From assembly GCF_000767615.3 (NCBI RefSeq), contig NZ_CP009553.3, forward strand, positions 558,001 through 622,000: a stretch of 64,000 nt of DNA. Reading direction: 5' to 3'. Of the stretch, positions 37,668-47,292 are shown piece by piece. The notes below the pieces were generated by a model that was not told the DNA's origin, did not search any database, and saw only the letters and a list, made by a program, of their open reading frames with translations. Both the position numbers and the translations under genes were made by a program. This DNA comes from Pandoraea pnomenusa. Lineage in GTDB: Bacteria > Pseudomonadota > Gammaproteobacteria > Burkholderiales > Burkholderiaceae. Numbering within the stretch: the first letter of the stretch is position 1; each line of letters starts with the position of its first letter.

Positions 37668-39482
37668 ATGACCGCCACACCCGTCTTGCCCGCCGTTCGG
37701 TATGCGATCGTTCCGAAGTCGCCCGCCGCCCACCTGTTCGAAGTGAGCGTCACGGTCTCGAACCCTGCCCCCGAAGGACAGCGTTTCACGCTGCCCGCAT
37801 GGATTCCCGGCAGCTACATGGTGCGCGAGTTCGCCCGCAACATCGTGACGATCGGCGCGACCTGCCGGGGCCGCAAGGTCGCGCTCGACAAGCTCGACAA
37901 GCACACCTGGCAGGCCGCGCCCTGCAAGGGCACGCTGATCGTGACGTATGAAGTGTACGCCTGGGACCTGTCGGTGCGTGCCGCGCATCTCGACGACACC
38001 CACGGCTTCTTCAACGGCACGAGCGTGTTCCTGCGCGTGGAAGGGCAGGAACACGCGCCGTGCGAAGTCGACGTGCTGCGCCCGCGCGGCGCGGCATTCA
38101 AGTCGTGGCGCGTGGCCACCGCGCTCGCCCCCGCCGAGGGCACGGCAGCGCTCGACTTCGGCCGTTATCTCGCCGTCGACTACGACGAGTTGATCGATTC
38201 CCCGGTCGAGATGGGCACCTTCGTGCACGGCACCTTCAAGGCGTGCGGCGTGACGCACGAAGTGGCGATCACCGGACCAGTGCCGAATCTCGATCTCGAG
38301 CGCCTGCTGCGCGACATGAAGAAGATCTGCGAGTCGCAGATCCGACTGTTCGAGCCGGGCGCCAGTTCGCGCTCGCGTGTGCCGATGTCGCGCTACGTCT
38401 TTCTGCTCATGACAGTGGGCGACGGCTACGGCGGTCTGGAGCACCGGGCATCGACCGCGCTGCTCGCCAGCCGCAACGACCTGCCGGTGCAGGGCCAGGC
38501 GCGCATGAGCGACGCGTACCGCGGCTTCCTCGGCCTGGTGAGCCACGAGTATTTCCACACGTGGAACGTCAAGCGAATCAAGCCGGCGGCATTCGCGCCA
38601 TATACGCTCGATCAGGAGAATTACACGCGCTTGCTATGGCTGTTCGAAGGCTTCACGTCGTACTACGACGACCTGATGCTCGTGCGCAGCGGTGTGATCG
38701 CCCCCCCGGCCTATTACGAGCTCGTTTCCAAGACGGTCGCGAGCGTGCTGCGCGGCAGCGGCCGCCTGAAGCAGACGGTGGCCGAGAGTTCGTTCGACGC
38801 CTGGACGAAGTATTACCGTCAGGACGAAAACGCGCCGAACGCCATCGTGAGCTACTACACCAAGGGCTCGCTCGTGGCGCTGGCGCTGGATCTGACCATC
38901 CGCTCGCAAACGCGCGGCCAGAAATCGCTCGACGACATCATGCGCGCACTATGGCAGCGATACGGGCGTGATTTCTATCGCGGCGCACCGGTGGGCATTG
39001 ACGAGGCTGCCGTGCAGCCGCTGTTCGAGGAAGTCTCCGGCCTCGACCTGTCGGACTTCTTCGCCACGGCGATTCACGGCACCCGCGATCTGCCGCTGGC
39101 CGCGCTGCTCGAGCGCATGGGCCTCACGCTCGAACCGGTGACACCCGAGAATGGCCGTCCCTCGCTCGGTGCGAAGACGACCCGGCGCGGCGACGATCTC
39201 ACGCTCTCGCAGGTGCTCGATGGCGGCGCCGCGCAGGCAGCGGGACTGTCGGCCGGCGACGTGCTCGTGGCAATCGATGGCCTGCGCGTGACGACAGGCA
39301 ATCTGGACAAGCTGCTCGAGCGCTACCGCGCCGGCGACCGGGTCACCGTCCATGCGTTTCGCCGCGATGAATTGCGCGAAACCCCCCTCACGCTCGACGC
39401 CCCCGAGATCACGCAGTACCGCATCACCGAGACGCGGGATCGCGCCGCAGCGCAGCGTCGCGAGAAGTGGTTGTCGGCCTGA
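37668..39482 (+). CDS. M61 family metallopeptidase with PDZ domain
   Basis: 604 aa. An N-terminal beta-rich M61 domain, the zinc motif H-E-Y-F-H-T-W-N (about 292-299) with a downstream W-L-F-E-G-F-T (third ligand Glu, about 323), then a C-terminal PDZ domain (about 510-595, with A-A-G-L-S-A-G-D-V-L-V-A-I-D-G). M61 enzymes are aminopeptidases (glycyl aminopeptidase type). No signal peptide is evident, so it is probably cytoplasmic. Confidence 0.92.
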   Translation: MTATPVLPAVRYAIVPKSPAAHLFEVSVTVSNPAPEGQRFTLPAWIPGSYMVREFARNIVTIGATCRGRKVALDKLDKHTWQAAPCKGTLIVTYEVYAWDLSVRAAHLDDTHGFFNGTSVFLRVEGQEHAPCEVDVLRPRGAAFKSWRVATALAPAEGTAALDFGRYLAVDYDELIDSPVEMGTFVHGTFKACGVTHEVAITGPVPNLDLERLLRDMKKICESQIRLFEPGASSRSRVPMSRYVFLLMTVGDGYGGLEHRASTALLASRNDLPVQGQARMSDAYRGFLGLVSHEYFHTWNVKRIKPAAFAPYTLDQENYTRLLWLFEGFTSYYDDLMLVRSGVIAPPAYYELVSKTVASVLRGSGRLKQTVAESSFDAWTKYYRQDENAPNAIVSYYTKGSLVALALDLTIRSQTRGQKSLDDIMRALWQRYGRDFYRGAPVGIDEAAVQPLFEEVSGLDLSDFFATAIHGTRDLPLAALLERMGLTLEPVTPENGRPSLGAKTTRRGDDLTLSQVLDGGAAQAAGLSAGDVLVAIDGLRVTTGNLDKLLERYRAGDRVTVHAFRRDELRETPLTLDAPEITQYRITETRDRAAAQRREKWLSA

Positions 39483-39580
39483 GCACCCGAGCGCCGTCGC
39501 GCGCCGAGGGCGGCCGGGGAGCCTGATGGCCGTCGATCGGACTTCGCCTGTCCGGTTCCGGTGCTCCGGCGCAAGCAGGC

Positions 39581-40519
39581 TCAGGCGGTGAGCGGACCCG
39601 GCACCGCCGGGTCGCGATTCTCTTCCGGGCAGGTGCGCGCCACGGCCAGCATGTGCTCGATGAAGGCCTGTGTCTTGCGCGGCAGGAAGCGCCGCGACGG
39701 CGTGACCAGATTCACCGGGCTTTCCGGCAGCGACCATTCCGGCAGGACTTTCACCAGACGCCCGCCGCGCAGCGCGTCTTCGGCCAGTATGTCGGTCAGC
39801 GCGGCAATGCCGCTGCCCGCAAGCGCCATCTCCTTGACCATTCCCATGCTGTTGACCTGAATCGCGCCCTGCATCGTGATATCCACGCGCTGGCGACCCT
39901 TTTGCAAGGTGTCGGAGGTGAACAGGCGCCGCGAGCCCTGCAGGATCACGAACCGATGGCCCGCCAGTTCGTCCGGCGTGGCGGGCAACCCGGTGGCGCT
40001 CAGATACAGCGGGCTCGCGTAGAGGCTGCGGGTGAGCATGAGCAGCGGGCGCGCTACGAGCGTCGAGTCGGAGAGCTGCCCGGCACGAATCGCCACGTCG
40101 ACACGCTCGGCAATCAGATCGACCTGTCGCGAACTCAGGTCGATGTCGACCGTGATTTCGGGATAGGCCGCGCAGAAGGTGGCGAGCGGCACCGCAAGCC
40201 ACTGCGCCGCGAAGTCGGCCGGGGCGGTGATGCGCAGCCGCCCGCGCGGCTTGCTCGACAACTGCGACGCGAAGTCGCGCGTCTCTTCCACTTCCTCCAG
40301 TATCGGCAGGCAGCGCTCGTAATACGCTTCGCCGACTTCCGTCAGTTCGAGCCGTCGCGTCGTCTTGTGCAGGAGCTTCGTGCCGAGGCGGGCCTCGAGC
40401 CTCGAGAGGCGGCGGCTCACGGTGGCCTTCGGCAGATCGAGCCGTTCGCCCGCCCGCGTGATGCTGCCGGAGCGCACGACCTCCGCGAAGATCAGCATGT
40501 CATTCAGATCGTCAATCAT
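39581..40519 (-). CDS. LysR-family transcriptional regulator
   Basis: 312 aa. The winged helix-turn-helix is at residues about 5-62 (F-A-E-V-V-R-S-G-S-I-T-R-A-G, then L-P-K-A-T-V-S-R-R-L-S-R-L-E) and the co-inducer-binding domain at about 90-300. It is divergent from azoR, with a 20-bp dyad in the shared intergenic region, so it very probably controls azoR and perhaps the pirin gene. The start at 40519 removes a 16-aa unrelated lead. The inducer is unknown; quinones or azo/nitro compounds would be logical. Confidence 0.9.
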   Translation of the reverse strand: MIDDLNDMLIFAEVVRSGSITRAGERLDLPKATVSRRLSRLEARLGTKLLHKTTRRLELTEVGEAYYERCLPILEEVEETRDFASQLSSKPRGRLRITAPADFAAQWLAVPLATFCAAYPEITVDIDLSSRQVDLIAERVDVAIRAGQLSDSTLVARPLLMLTRSLYASPLYLSATGLPATPDELAGHRFVILQGSRRLFTSDTLQKGRQRVDITMQGAIQVNSMGMVKEMALAGSGIAALTDILAEDALRGGRLVKVLPEWSLPESPVNLVTPSRRFLPRKTQAFIEHMLAVARTCPEENRDPAVPGPLTA

Positions 40520-40628
40520 CGCGCGCGCTCCTCGGTGACGCGGTCGTCCCGTCGCCGCATGCGGCATGACAGGGGCGTGAACAAGTTAAGAACGGGACAA
40601 CGCAGCCCGAATCCGAGCTTTGGGATCA

Positions 40629-40695
40629 TTGTTCCAAAAAGGGAACAAACAATTCGATTTTACCGGCTTGTTTCATTTTTGGGGGTAACTAGAAT
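40629..40695 (+). promoter_or_regulatory. LysR-type operator and azoR promoter
   Basis: The dyad TTGTTCC-N6-GGAACAA (40629-40648) is followed by a sigma-70-like promoter, -35 TTGTTT (40668-40673) and -10 TAGAAT (40690-40695) with 16-bp spacing, about 90 bp before the azoR start. A dyad just upstream of the -35 box is the usual arrangement for LysR activation. Confidence 0.55.
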
Positions 40696-40788
40696 TCATC
40701 CCAAGCCGACGTGCAATTCACGGCAACCCCGAAGCGGGGCGCCTGCGCGGACGGATCCTCTTACACCCCAGGCTCAGGAGCCAGTGAA

Positions 40789-41388
40789 ATGACCACCATT
40801 CTCCAGATCAATTCCGCCGCCCGCTCGCAAGGCGCGAACTCGACCACCCTCGCCAACGAAACGGTGGCGCAACTGGTTGCCAAGCACCCCGGCGCCAACG
40901 TTGTCGTGCGCGACCTGCTCTCCGATGGCGTGCCGCACCTCGACGAAGCCGTGATCGGTGCGTTCTTTACGCCCGAAGAGCAGCGCTCGGCCGAGCAGAA
41001 GGCCATCATCGCCCGCAGCGACGAACTGATTGCGGAAATCCAGGCCGCCGACTATGTCGTGTTCGGTGTGCCGCTGTACAACTTCCAGGTGCCGACGCAG
41101 CTCAAGTCGTACTTCGACTGGATCGCCCGTGCCCGCGTGACGTTCCGTTACCGTGAAGACGGCAGCGTGGAAGGCCTGATCCAGGGCAAGAAGGTGATCG
41201 TGGCGTTCGCGCGCGGCGGCAACTATAAGGACACGCCGGCCGACAGCCAGACGCCGTATCTCAAGACGATTCTCGGCTTCCTCGGCATGACGGACGTGAC
41301 GTTCATCTTCGCCGAAGGCCTGGCACGTGGTCCGGAATCGGCCGCTGCCGCCTTCAAGGGCGCCCGCGAAGCCATCGCCGCGCTGTAA
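40789..41388 (+). CDS. azoR: FMN-dependent NADH-azoreductase
   Basis: 199 aa, typical AzoR length. The flavodoxin-like fold starts [12 protein letters not shown] (FMN phosphate loop, about 7-18), with V-P-L-Y-N-F-Q-V-P (about 94-102) around the FMN ring and F-A-R-G-G-N-Y (about 139-145). It reduces azo dyes and quinones with NADH as a two-electron quinone reductase. CAGGAG lies 8 bp before the ATG. The pirin gene follows after 55 bp; pirins can act as quercetinases, so the pair may handle aromatic or quinone stress. Confidence 0.94.
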   Translation: MTTILQINSAARSQGANSTTLANETVAQLVAKHPGANVVVRDLLSDGVPHLDEAVIGAFFTPEEQRSAEQKAIIARSDELIAEIQAADYVVFGVPLYNFQVPTQLKSYFDWIARARVTFRYREDGSVEGLIQGKKVIVAFARGGNYKDTPADSQTPYLKTILGFLGMTDVTFIFAEGLARGPESAAAAFKGAREAIAAL

Positions 41389-41443
41389 TCGCGCAGCGCT
41401 CAAGGCTTCGGCTACCGCTTCACCCGCACGCGCAGGTCCCCAC

Positions 41444-42352
41444 ATGGCCCATCCGACGCCCCTGCATCCGCGTCAGACCCGGCGCCCGGCTGCCCACGCC
41501 GGCGCGAGTGCCATGCCGCGCGTGCTTCCCGTCTCCCGTCCCGGCCGTTGTGCAGCGGCTGCGGGGGCGGGCGTTTTCGATCAGATCGACGAGACCGATC
41601 CGTTGCTGTCGATCGACATCTTTCGCCGCCACGGCGCATGCATTCCGCCGCATCCGCATGCCGGATGCGTGGTGGCGACTTATCTTTTTCCCGATACTGA
41701 AACCTCGCTGCGATGCCGACACGCGCATGGCGGCGATGACACGCTGCGTCCCGGCGACATGCTGTGGCTCGAAGCGAACTGCGGCACGGTGCACGAGGAA
41801 TCGCCCGTCGACATGCGCGCCGCGGTACGGGGCGTGCGAATGATCGTCAACCGTGCAGGACGTCACGCCCAGGGCGCGCCCGCGCAAACGGTGGTGCGCA
41901 GGGAGGTCATGCCGCACTGGCGCGAAGGCGACGTCGACCTGACGTTGATCTGTGGCCAGTGGGGTGAGCGCAGCGTGGCGCGAACCGAGGGCGAGCGCAC
42001 GACGCTGCTCCAATTCGACTGGCGCGTCGACGCGCTGCGCACGCTGGAGATTCCGTGCGACGAACGTCGCTGGGTGGCGTTGATCGTACAGGGCGAGGCC
42101 GCGCTGGCCGGTCATGCACTGCGTGCGCAAGGCGCGGGCGCGCAGGCCGTGCGGCTGCCGCCCGGCGTGTGGCAATTGGCTGGCCGAGGTGGCGCACGCC
42201 TGGTGCTTGTCGGCGGCGAGCCGCTCGGCGAACCCGTGGTTTATCGCGGTAACTTCGCCGCGCGCGACGAAAGCGATCTGGTCGAGCTGACCCGCCGCTA
42301 TCAGCAGGGCGCGATGGGCGTCCTGGCGCCACTTGCCGAAACGCTCGCATAA
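41444..42352 (+). CDS. Pirin-like cupin protein
   Basis: A 302-aa bicupin. The metal-binding N-terminal cupin has H-P-H-A-G (about 71-75) and the later H-E-E-S (about 119-122), the usual pirin set of three His and one Glu with small changes. The C-terminal cupin is degenerate. The first 60 residues are Ala/Arg-rich and may be partly over-called. It is probably cotranscribed with azoR under the LysR promoter. Function in quinone/flavonoid metabolism or redox sensing is inferred from the family only. Confidence 0.75.
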   Translation: MAHPTPLHPRQTRRPAAHAGASAMPRVLPVSRPGRCAAAAGAGVFDQIDETDPLLSIDIFRRHGACIPPHPHAGCVVATYLFPDTETSLRCRHAHGGDDTLRPGDMLWLEANCGTVHEESPVDMRAAVRGVRMIVNRAGRHAQGAPAQTVVRREVMPHWREGDVDLTLICGQWGERSVARTEGERTTLLQFDWRVDALRTLEIPCDERRWVALIVQGEAALAGHALRAQGAGAQAVRLPPGVWQLAGRGGARLVLVGGEPLGEPVVYRGNFAARDESDLVELTRRYQQGAMGVLAPLAETLA

Positions 42353-42479
42353 GCAAAGCTCCCCGGCATCGCGGCCGGTTCACCCCGCCAATCGAATCAC
42401 ATCGCCTCGCTTCGAATCGCTCGATTTCGAGTCTCGATGCCAGGCGTCGGTGCGTCCGGCACGACCGACATCGCGGCGA

Positions 42480-42496
42480 CAGGTGCCGGGCACCTG
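42480..42496. repeat. Short palindrome in the gap after ung
   Basis: CAGGTGCC-G-GGCACCTG, perfect 8-bp arms with a single central base, 32 bp downstream of the ung stop. No U-run follows, so it is a weak terminator at best. CAGG-rich direct repeats flank it (42510-42545). Confidence 0.5.
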
Positions 42497-42528
42497 CCGG
42501 CACGATGGCAGGCAGGGGGCAGGCACCG

Positions 42529-43566
42529 TCAGGCAGGCAGGCGCCAGTCGATGGGCGTCTTGCCGTGTTGTTCGAGGAAGGCGTTGGCGGCGCTGAAATG
42601 GCCGCAGCCGAGAAAGCCCCGGTGCGCCGAAAGCGGGGACGGGTGCGGTGCTTCCAGCAGCAGGTGGTCGTGTCCGGCGAGCAGCGGCGCCTTGGCCTGC
42701 GCGTGACTGCCCCAGAGCATGAAGACGAGCGGCTCCGGTTGCGTGGCGAGTCCGCTCAGCAGTGTGTCGGTGCACGCCTGCCAGCCGCCGGTCTTGAACG
42801 GCTTCGCGTGGCTGGCCGCATGGCCCGCTTCCACCGTGAGGGTCGTGTTGAGCAGCAGCACGCCTTGTTTCGCCCACGCGTCGAGATTGCCGTGCGATGG
42901 GGGCACGATGCCGAGATCCCGCTCGATTTCCTTGTACATGTTGCGCAGCGACGGCGGCACGCGCACGCCGCGTTGCACGGAAAACGCCATGCCGTGCGCC
43001 TGGGCAATGCCGTGATCGTCGCCGTGATACGGGTCCTGACCCAGGATCACGACCTTCACGTCGCCGGGCGACGTCATGCGCAACGCGTGAAAGATGTCGG
43101 CGGGATACACGGTCTTGCCCGCCGCGACTTCCGCATCCACGAACCGGCACAGGGAAGCATAGGCGTCGCTTTGCACGAACGGCGCGACCAGCGTCTTCCA
43201 GTCGCGCGGCAGGGCGTCGAACTGGTCCTCGATGCGCCCCTTCAGTGGCCCGGCGGCCTCGGGATGGCTGTCTTGCGCCACGGCGCGCGGTGCCGCCGGT
43301 TTCGTCGCACGGGGCACTGCCGCACCCGACTTCGGCGGACGACCGCGACGACGTACCGCAGTGGCGGCACTCGCTTCGGCCGGCGGTTGCGTGGTGGTCG
43401 AATTCGGGTGCGTCGCGTCCGTCATGCCGGTGGTGGCGGTGGTGGCGGTGGTGCTGGCGCCGGAAGCGGCCGCCGCACCGGCGGCCTCCGGAACCGGCTC
43501 GTCGAAGAGCGAACGTTGTCGTGCGTCGGACGTTGCCGAGGAGGTCGCGCGGGAGCGTGATGCCAT
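42529..43566 (-). CDS. ung: Uracil-DNA glycosylase with AT-hook-like N-terminal extension
   Basis: A 345-aa family-1 UDG. The catalytic motifs are intact: G-Q-D-P-Y-H (about 176-181) and H-P-S-P-L-S (about 307-312), plus the L-L-N-T-T-L-T-V motif. The first 110 residues are an extra Ala/Thr/Ser/Pro-rich, probably disordered extension that includes R-R-R-G-R-P-P-K (about 72-79), an AT-hook-like DNA minor-groove motif. UDG removes uracil from DNA to start base-excision repair. It is the distal gene after trpC and the CYTH gene. Confidence 0.94.
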   Translation of the reverse strand: MASRSRATSSATSDARQRSLFDEPVPEAAGAAAASGASTTATTATTGMTDATHPNSTTTQPPAEASAATAVRRRGRPPKSGAAVPRATKPAAPRAVAQDSHPEAAGPLKGRIEDQFDALPRDWKTLVAPFVQSDAYASLCRFVDAEVAAGKTVYPADIFHALRMTSPGDVKVVILGQDPYHGDDHGIAQAHGMAFSVQRGVRVPPSLRNMYKEIERDLGIVPPSHGNLDAWAKQGVLLLNTTLTVEAGHAASHAKPFKTGGWQACTDTLLSGLATQPEPLVFMLWGSHAQAKAPLLAGHDHLLLEAPHPSPLSAHRGFLGCGHFSAANAFLEQHGKTPIDWRLPA

Positions 43567-43635
43567 CGATGCGTGTATGAAAAGTTCAAGAAGCGGCGCG
43601 GTCCGGCAAGCGCCGGGCGCCGCGCCCGTCGGCGT

Positions 43636-44331
43636 TCAGTGGCCGAGTATCTTTTGACGTAGTCGATAACCGCGCTGCGCCTTGCTCACGTTGTCGCTGC
43701 GCAACTCCGGGAGCGCTGCGCGCAGGTCGGCCGCGAGGGCGTGCAGAATGCGCTCGCCCTGGCCTTCGCGGTCGTCGTCCGGGGCGTCGAGCAGTTCGAG
43801 TTCCACTTCGACGAGCGGTTCCGTATGCCGGGTGCCGTCGATCGCCACGGCGACCTCGCCCTGGTCGAACGCAATTTCCACGGCCGTGCCGTCGCCGGCA
43901 ATGTAGCGCCACAGGCGGCGCACGAAATTCGTCTCGAACTGCGCCACGACGTTCGCGCCTTCCGAGCGAAGCAGCTCGACAGTCTGCGGCACATCGCATG
44001 CTGCGATCAACGCGGCGAGTTCAAGTGCCTCGCCCTTGACCGGCAGTTCCCACTCGTGGCGCACGTGCAGGCCGTCGCGGGCTTCGCCCACGGACTTTAG
44101 CGTTTGCAGCCACTGCCCGGCATGGCCGTCGCGCGCCACGTAGCGCAGCCGCAGGGCCGCCTTGGCGTGCGCGAGCGCGAGCGAGGGCGTGTCGAAGTAC
44201 CGATTGACGAGATGACGCTCGCCGCGCGCCTCGGCGCCGGGCAGGTGGTCGAGGTGTGCGATCAGCGCGTCGGCGCGCGCGGCGGGCAGGTCGCCCGGCA
44301 GGGCGAGTTTGAGTTCGCGTTCGATGGCCAT
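43636..44331 (-). CDS. CYTH-domain (triphosphate tunnel) protein
   Basis: 231 aa. The defining E-x-E-x-K motif is present as E-R-E-L-K (about residues 4-8), with further conserved acid and base pairs lining the tunnel (R-Y-F-D-T-P, L-R-L-R, L-K-S, E-V-E-L-E-L). The start at 44331 is needed to keep E-x-E-x-K at the N-terminus. Bacterial CYTH proteins hydrolyse inorganic triphosphate or bind nucleotides or polyphosphate. A CHAD domain, often fused to it, is absent. The gene is 19 bp after trpC and probably in the same operon. Confidence 0.88.
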   Translation of the reverse strand: MAIERELKLALPGDLPAARADALIAHLDHLPGAEARGERHLVNRYFDTPSLALAHAKAALRLRYVARDGHAGQWLQTLKSVGEARDGLHVRHEWELPVKGEALELAALIAACDVPQTVELLRSEGANVVAQFETNFVRRLWRYIAGDGTAVEIAFDQGEVAVAIDGTRHTEPLVEVELELLDAPDDDREGQGERILHALAADLRAALPELRSDNVSKAQRGYRLRQKILGH

Positions 44332-44350
44332 CGGTGTGCGCTCCGCGAAA

Positions 44351-45163
44351 TCAGCGAGGCATGTCGAACAGCGTGGCCAGGGCATCGCCCGGCTCGGGCG
44401 CTCGCATGAAGGCTTCGCCGACGAGGAAGGCATTGACGTTGGCCGCGCGCATGCGCGTCACGTCATCGCGCGACAGAATGCCCGACTCCGTCACGACGAC
44501 TCGATCGTCGGGAATGTGCTTGAGCAGGCCCAGCGTGGTGTCGAGCGAGACCTCGAAGTTGTGCAGATTGCGGTTGTTGATGCCCAGCAGCGGCGTGCGT
44601 AGCGCGAGCCCAGCCTCGAGCTCGCGGCCATTGTGCACTTCCACGAGCACGGCCATGCCCAGCTCGTGGGCCTGCGCCTCGAGATCGCGCATCTGCGAGC
44701 GCTCCAGGGCGGCGGCGATGAGCAGAATGCAGTCGGCGCCCATGTCGCGCGCCTCGTACACCTGATAGGCGTCGATCATGAAGTCCTTGCGCAACACCGG
44801 CAGGTCGCAGGCGGCGCGCGCGGCTTTCAGATAGGCCGGCGCGCCCTGGAAGAACTGGACGTCGGTCAATACCGACAGGCAGGCGGCGCCGCCACGCTGG
44901 TACGACTCGGCAATTCGTGGCGGCACGAAGTCCTCGCGAATCACCCCCTTCGACGGGCTCGCCTTCTTGATCTCGGCGATCACGCCGGGCAGTCCGGCGT
45001 CGATCTTCGCGCGCAGCGCACCGACGAAGTCGCGGGTGCGCAGGGCGCTGTCGTTGACCGTCGCCTCGGCGTCGCGCCGCAGGCTTGCGAGGTCGCGGGC
45101 GCGCTTCGCGGCGGCCACTTCTTCGGCCTTCACGGCCAGGATCTTGTCGAGAACGGTAGACAT
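44351..45163 (-). CDS. trpC: Indole-3-glycerol-phosphate synthase
   Basis: A 270-aa (beta-alpha)8 enzyme. The catalytic Lys in [11 protein letters not shown] (about 63-73), V-L-R-K-D-F (about 120-125), G-I-N-N-R-N-L (about 190-196) and E-S-G-I (about 222-225) are all present. It converts carboxyphenylamino-deoxyribulose-5-phosphate to indole-3-glycerol phosphate. It is separate from PRAI (trpF), as usual in betaproteobacteria. Confidence 0.97.
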   Translation of the reverse strand: MSTVLDKILAVKAEEVAAAKRARDLASLRRDAEATVNDSALRTRDFVGALRAKIDAGLPGVIAEIKKASPSKGVIREDFVPPRIAESYQRGGAACLSVLTDVQFFQGAPAYLKAARAACDLPVLRKDFMIDAYQVYEARDMGADCILLIAAALERSQMRDLEAQAHELGMAVLVEVHNGRELEAGLALRTPLLGINNRNLHNFEVSLDTTLGLLKHIPDDRVVVTESGILSRDDVTRMRAANVNAFLVGEAFMRAPEPGDALATLFDMPR

Positions 45164-45234
45164 ATCGATGTGGATTCGGAGGTTCAATGAAGGTCGGGCG
45201 TCACGTGTCGGATGCGCGACGCCGTCGCGTCGGT

Positions 45235-46263
45235 TCAAGCCTTGAAGCGCTGCGTGAACTTGACGAATGCGTCGAGCTTCGCCCGGGCAGCGCCGCTGGC
45301 GATCGACTCGCGCGCCATGCCGATCCCCTCGCCGATCGACGCCGCACGATTGGCCGCGTACAGGGCGGTGCCCGAATTGAGCACCACGATCTCGCGCGCG
45401 GTACCCGGCTTGTCGTCGAGCGCTTCGAGGAGCATCGTCTTCGACTCGTCGGCGCTGCCGACTTTCAGGCTGCGATTGCTCACCATCTGCAGACCGAAGT
45501 CTTCCGGATGAATCTCGTACTCCGTGACCTTGCCGTCCTTGAGCTCGCCCACCAGCGTGGCGGCGCCGAGCGAGACTTCGTCCATGCCGTCCTTGCCGTA
45601 GACGACGAGCACGTGTTCGGCGCCCAGCCGCTGCATCACCCGCACCTGGATCCCCACCAGATCGGGGTGGAACACACCCATGAGCTGATTGGGCGCGCCG
45701 GCCGGATTCGTGAGCGGGCCCAGAATGTTGAAGATCGTGCGAACACCCATTTCCTTGCGCACGGCGGCCACGTTCTTCATGGCGGGATGGTGGTTCGGCG
45801 CGAACATGAAGCCGATGCCGACCTCGCGCAGGCACTCGGCCACCTGGTCGGGCGAGAGCATGATGTTCACGCCCAGGGCTTCGAGCACGTCGGCGCTGCC
45901 CGACTTCGAACTGACGCCCCGGTTGCCGTGTTTGGCGACCTTCGCACCGGCGCCGGCCGCCACGAACATCGACGCCGTGGAAATGTTGAACGTATGCGAC
46001 ACGTCGCCGCCGGTGCCCACGATGTCGACGAAGTGTTCGTCGGCCGGCGCATCCACGTGGTTGGCGAACTCGCGCATCACTTGCGCGGCGGCGGCGATCT
46101 CGCCGATGGTTTCCTTCTTCACGCGCAGGCCGGTGATGATGGCCGCTGTCATGACCGGCGAAATCTCGCCGCGCATGATCAGGCGCATCAGATGAAGCAT
46201 CTCGTCGTGAAAAATCTCTCGGTGTTCGATGGTGCGCTGCAGGGCTTCTTGCGGGGTAATCAT
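45235..46263 (-). CDS. trpD: Anthranilate phosphoribosyltransferase
   Basis: 342 aa, standard size. The PRPP loop G-T-G-G-D (about 80-84), the K-H-G-N-R motif (about 108-112) and D-E motif D-G-M-D-E (about 224-228) are intact. It joins PRPP and anthranilate. It is 78 bp after trpG and 71 bp before trpC. Confidence 0.98.
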   Translation of the reverse strand: MITPQEALQRTIEHREIFHDEMLHLMRLIMRGEISPVMTAAIITGLRVKKETIGEIAAAAQVMREFANHVDAPADEHFVDIVGTGGDVSHTFNISTASMFVAAGAGAKVAKHGNRGVSSKSGSADVLEALGVNIMLSPDQVAECLREVGIGFMFAPNHHPAMKNVAAVRKEMGVRTIFNILGPLTNPAGAPNQLMGVFHPDLVGIQVRVMQRLGAEHVLVVYGKDGMDEVSLGAATLVGELKDGKVTEYEIHPEDFGLQMVSNRSLKVGSADESKTMLLEALDDKPGTAREIVVLNSGTALYAANRAASIGEGIGMARESIASGAARAKLDAFVKFTQRFKA

Positions 46264-46341
46264 TGCGTTGTCTCGTATCGGTTCGGCGTTCGTCGTATGC
46301 GGCTGGGCGGCTGGGCGGCTCGGGGCGGGTGGCGGCGCGCG

Positions 46342-46929
46342 TCAGGCGGCCTGCGCCACGCGCGGCGCGGCCTGCAGAAAGTTGCGCAGCACGTCGTGGC
46401 CGTGCTCCGAGAGAATGGACTCGGGGTGGAACTGCACGCCTTCGACGTCCAGCGTCTTGTGGCGCACGCCCATGATTTCTCCGTCGTCCGTCCAGGCCGT
46501 CACCTCGAGGCAGTCGGGCAGCGAGGCCCGCTCGATCGCCAGCGAGTGATAACGCGTGACGGTGAAGCGCCTGGGCAGGTTGGCGAACACGCCTTGCTGC
46601 GTGGTTTCGATCTCGCTTACCTTGCCGTGCATGATCTGCTGCGCGCGCACGACCTTGCCGCCGAAGGCTTCGCCGATGGCCTGATGGCCGAGGCAAACGC
46701 CGAGAATGGGAATTTCGCCCGAGAATCGCTTGAGCACGTCGAGCGTGATGCCCGCATTGGCCGGGCAGCTCGGGCCCGGCGACAGGCAGATGCGATCAGG
46801 GGAGAGTTCGGCGATCGCGTCGAGCGTGATTTCGTCATTGCGAAAGACGCGTACGTCTTCGCCCAGTTCACCGAAGTACTGGACGATGTTGTAAGTAAAC
46901 GAGTCGTAGTTGTCGATCATCAGCAGCAT
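46342..46929 (-). CDS. trpG: Anthranilate synthase component II (glutamine amidotransferase)
   Basis: 195 aa. A class-I amidotransferase with the oxyanion/nucleophile elbow G-V-C-L-G-H-Q (Cys about 79) and catalytic His-Glu in V-Q-F-H-P-E-S (about 169-175). It supplies ammonia to TrpE. TrpG is normally encoded directly after trpE; here the partner trpE ends 11.7 kb away, so trpGDC must have its own promoter or rely on the neighbouring block. A tryptophan-only role is not certain: such TrpG proteins can double as PabA. Confidence 0.97.
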   Translation of the reverse strand: MLLMIDNYDSFTYNIVQYFGELGEDVRVFRNDEITLDAIAELSPDRICLSPGPSCPANAGITLDVLKRFSGEIPILGVCLGHQAIGEAFGGKVVRAQQIMHGKVSEIETTQQGVFANLPRRFTVTRYHSLAIERASLPDCLEVTAWTDDGEIMGVRHKTLDVEGVQFHPESILSEHGHDVLRNFLQAAPRVAQAA

Positions 46930-47292
46930 GATGGTCCCTGTTCGTCGGGTGACAAAGGATTGTCGAACGCATGAGATTTGCGAATTCCCCCTGAGCGTGC
47001 CCCCACATTGAGTTCGCGATCCGCGGGGGAGGGCGCTATGGGGATGAGATGGACGTGGCGGGTTACCGCCACCAGCGCAGGGCGGCGGTCAGGGGCGACC
47101 AGAGGAGGGAGAAGGACTGATGCGACTTCATGGTGAAGCCGATTGTAGCAGTATCTGCGGCCCGCCGTGGCGGGGTGTCGCAAAAAGCGGCCAATCGGCG
47201 AATTTCACGCGCCATCGGGCTAATTCTTGCAAGAATGTGCGCCCGACGGCGGGCTTCGGTAGACGAATCTGCGGCCTGAGAGGCGCGTCCGC
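46930..47292. other. Intergenic region before trpG, right junction of the inserted block
   Basis: 363 bp with no supportable gene. It must contain the promoter now driving trpGDC. No sequence repeat or mobile-element end could be identified by eye. Confidence 0.5.

Noticed and set aside
44351..46696. Apparent trpD'-trpC fusion frame of 781 codons
   Set aside because: The N-terminal part is an out-of-frame reading of trpG and trpD; only the last 270 codons are TrpC, with a proper start at 45163.
45187..46974. 595-codon plus-strand frame over trpD and trpG
   Set aside because: Antisense to two essential biosynthetic genes with intact motifs; the translation has no fold-like composition.
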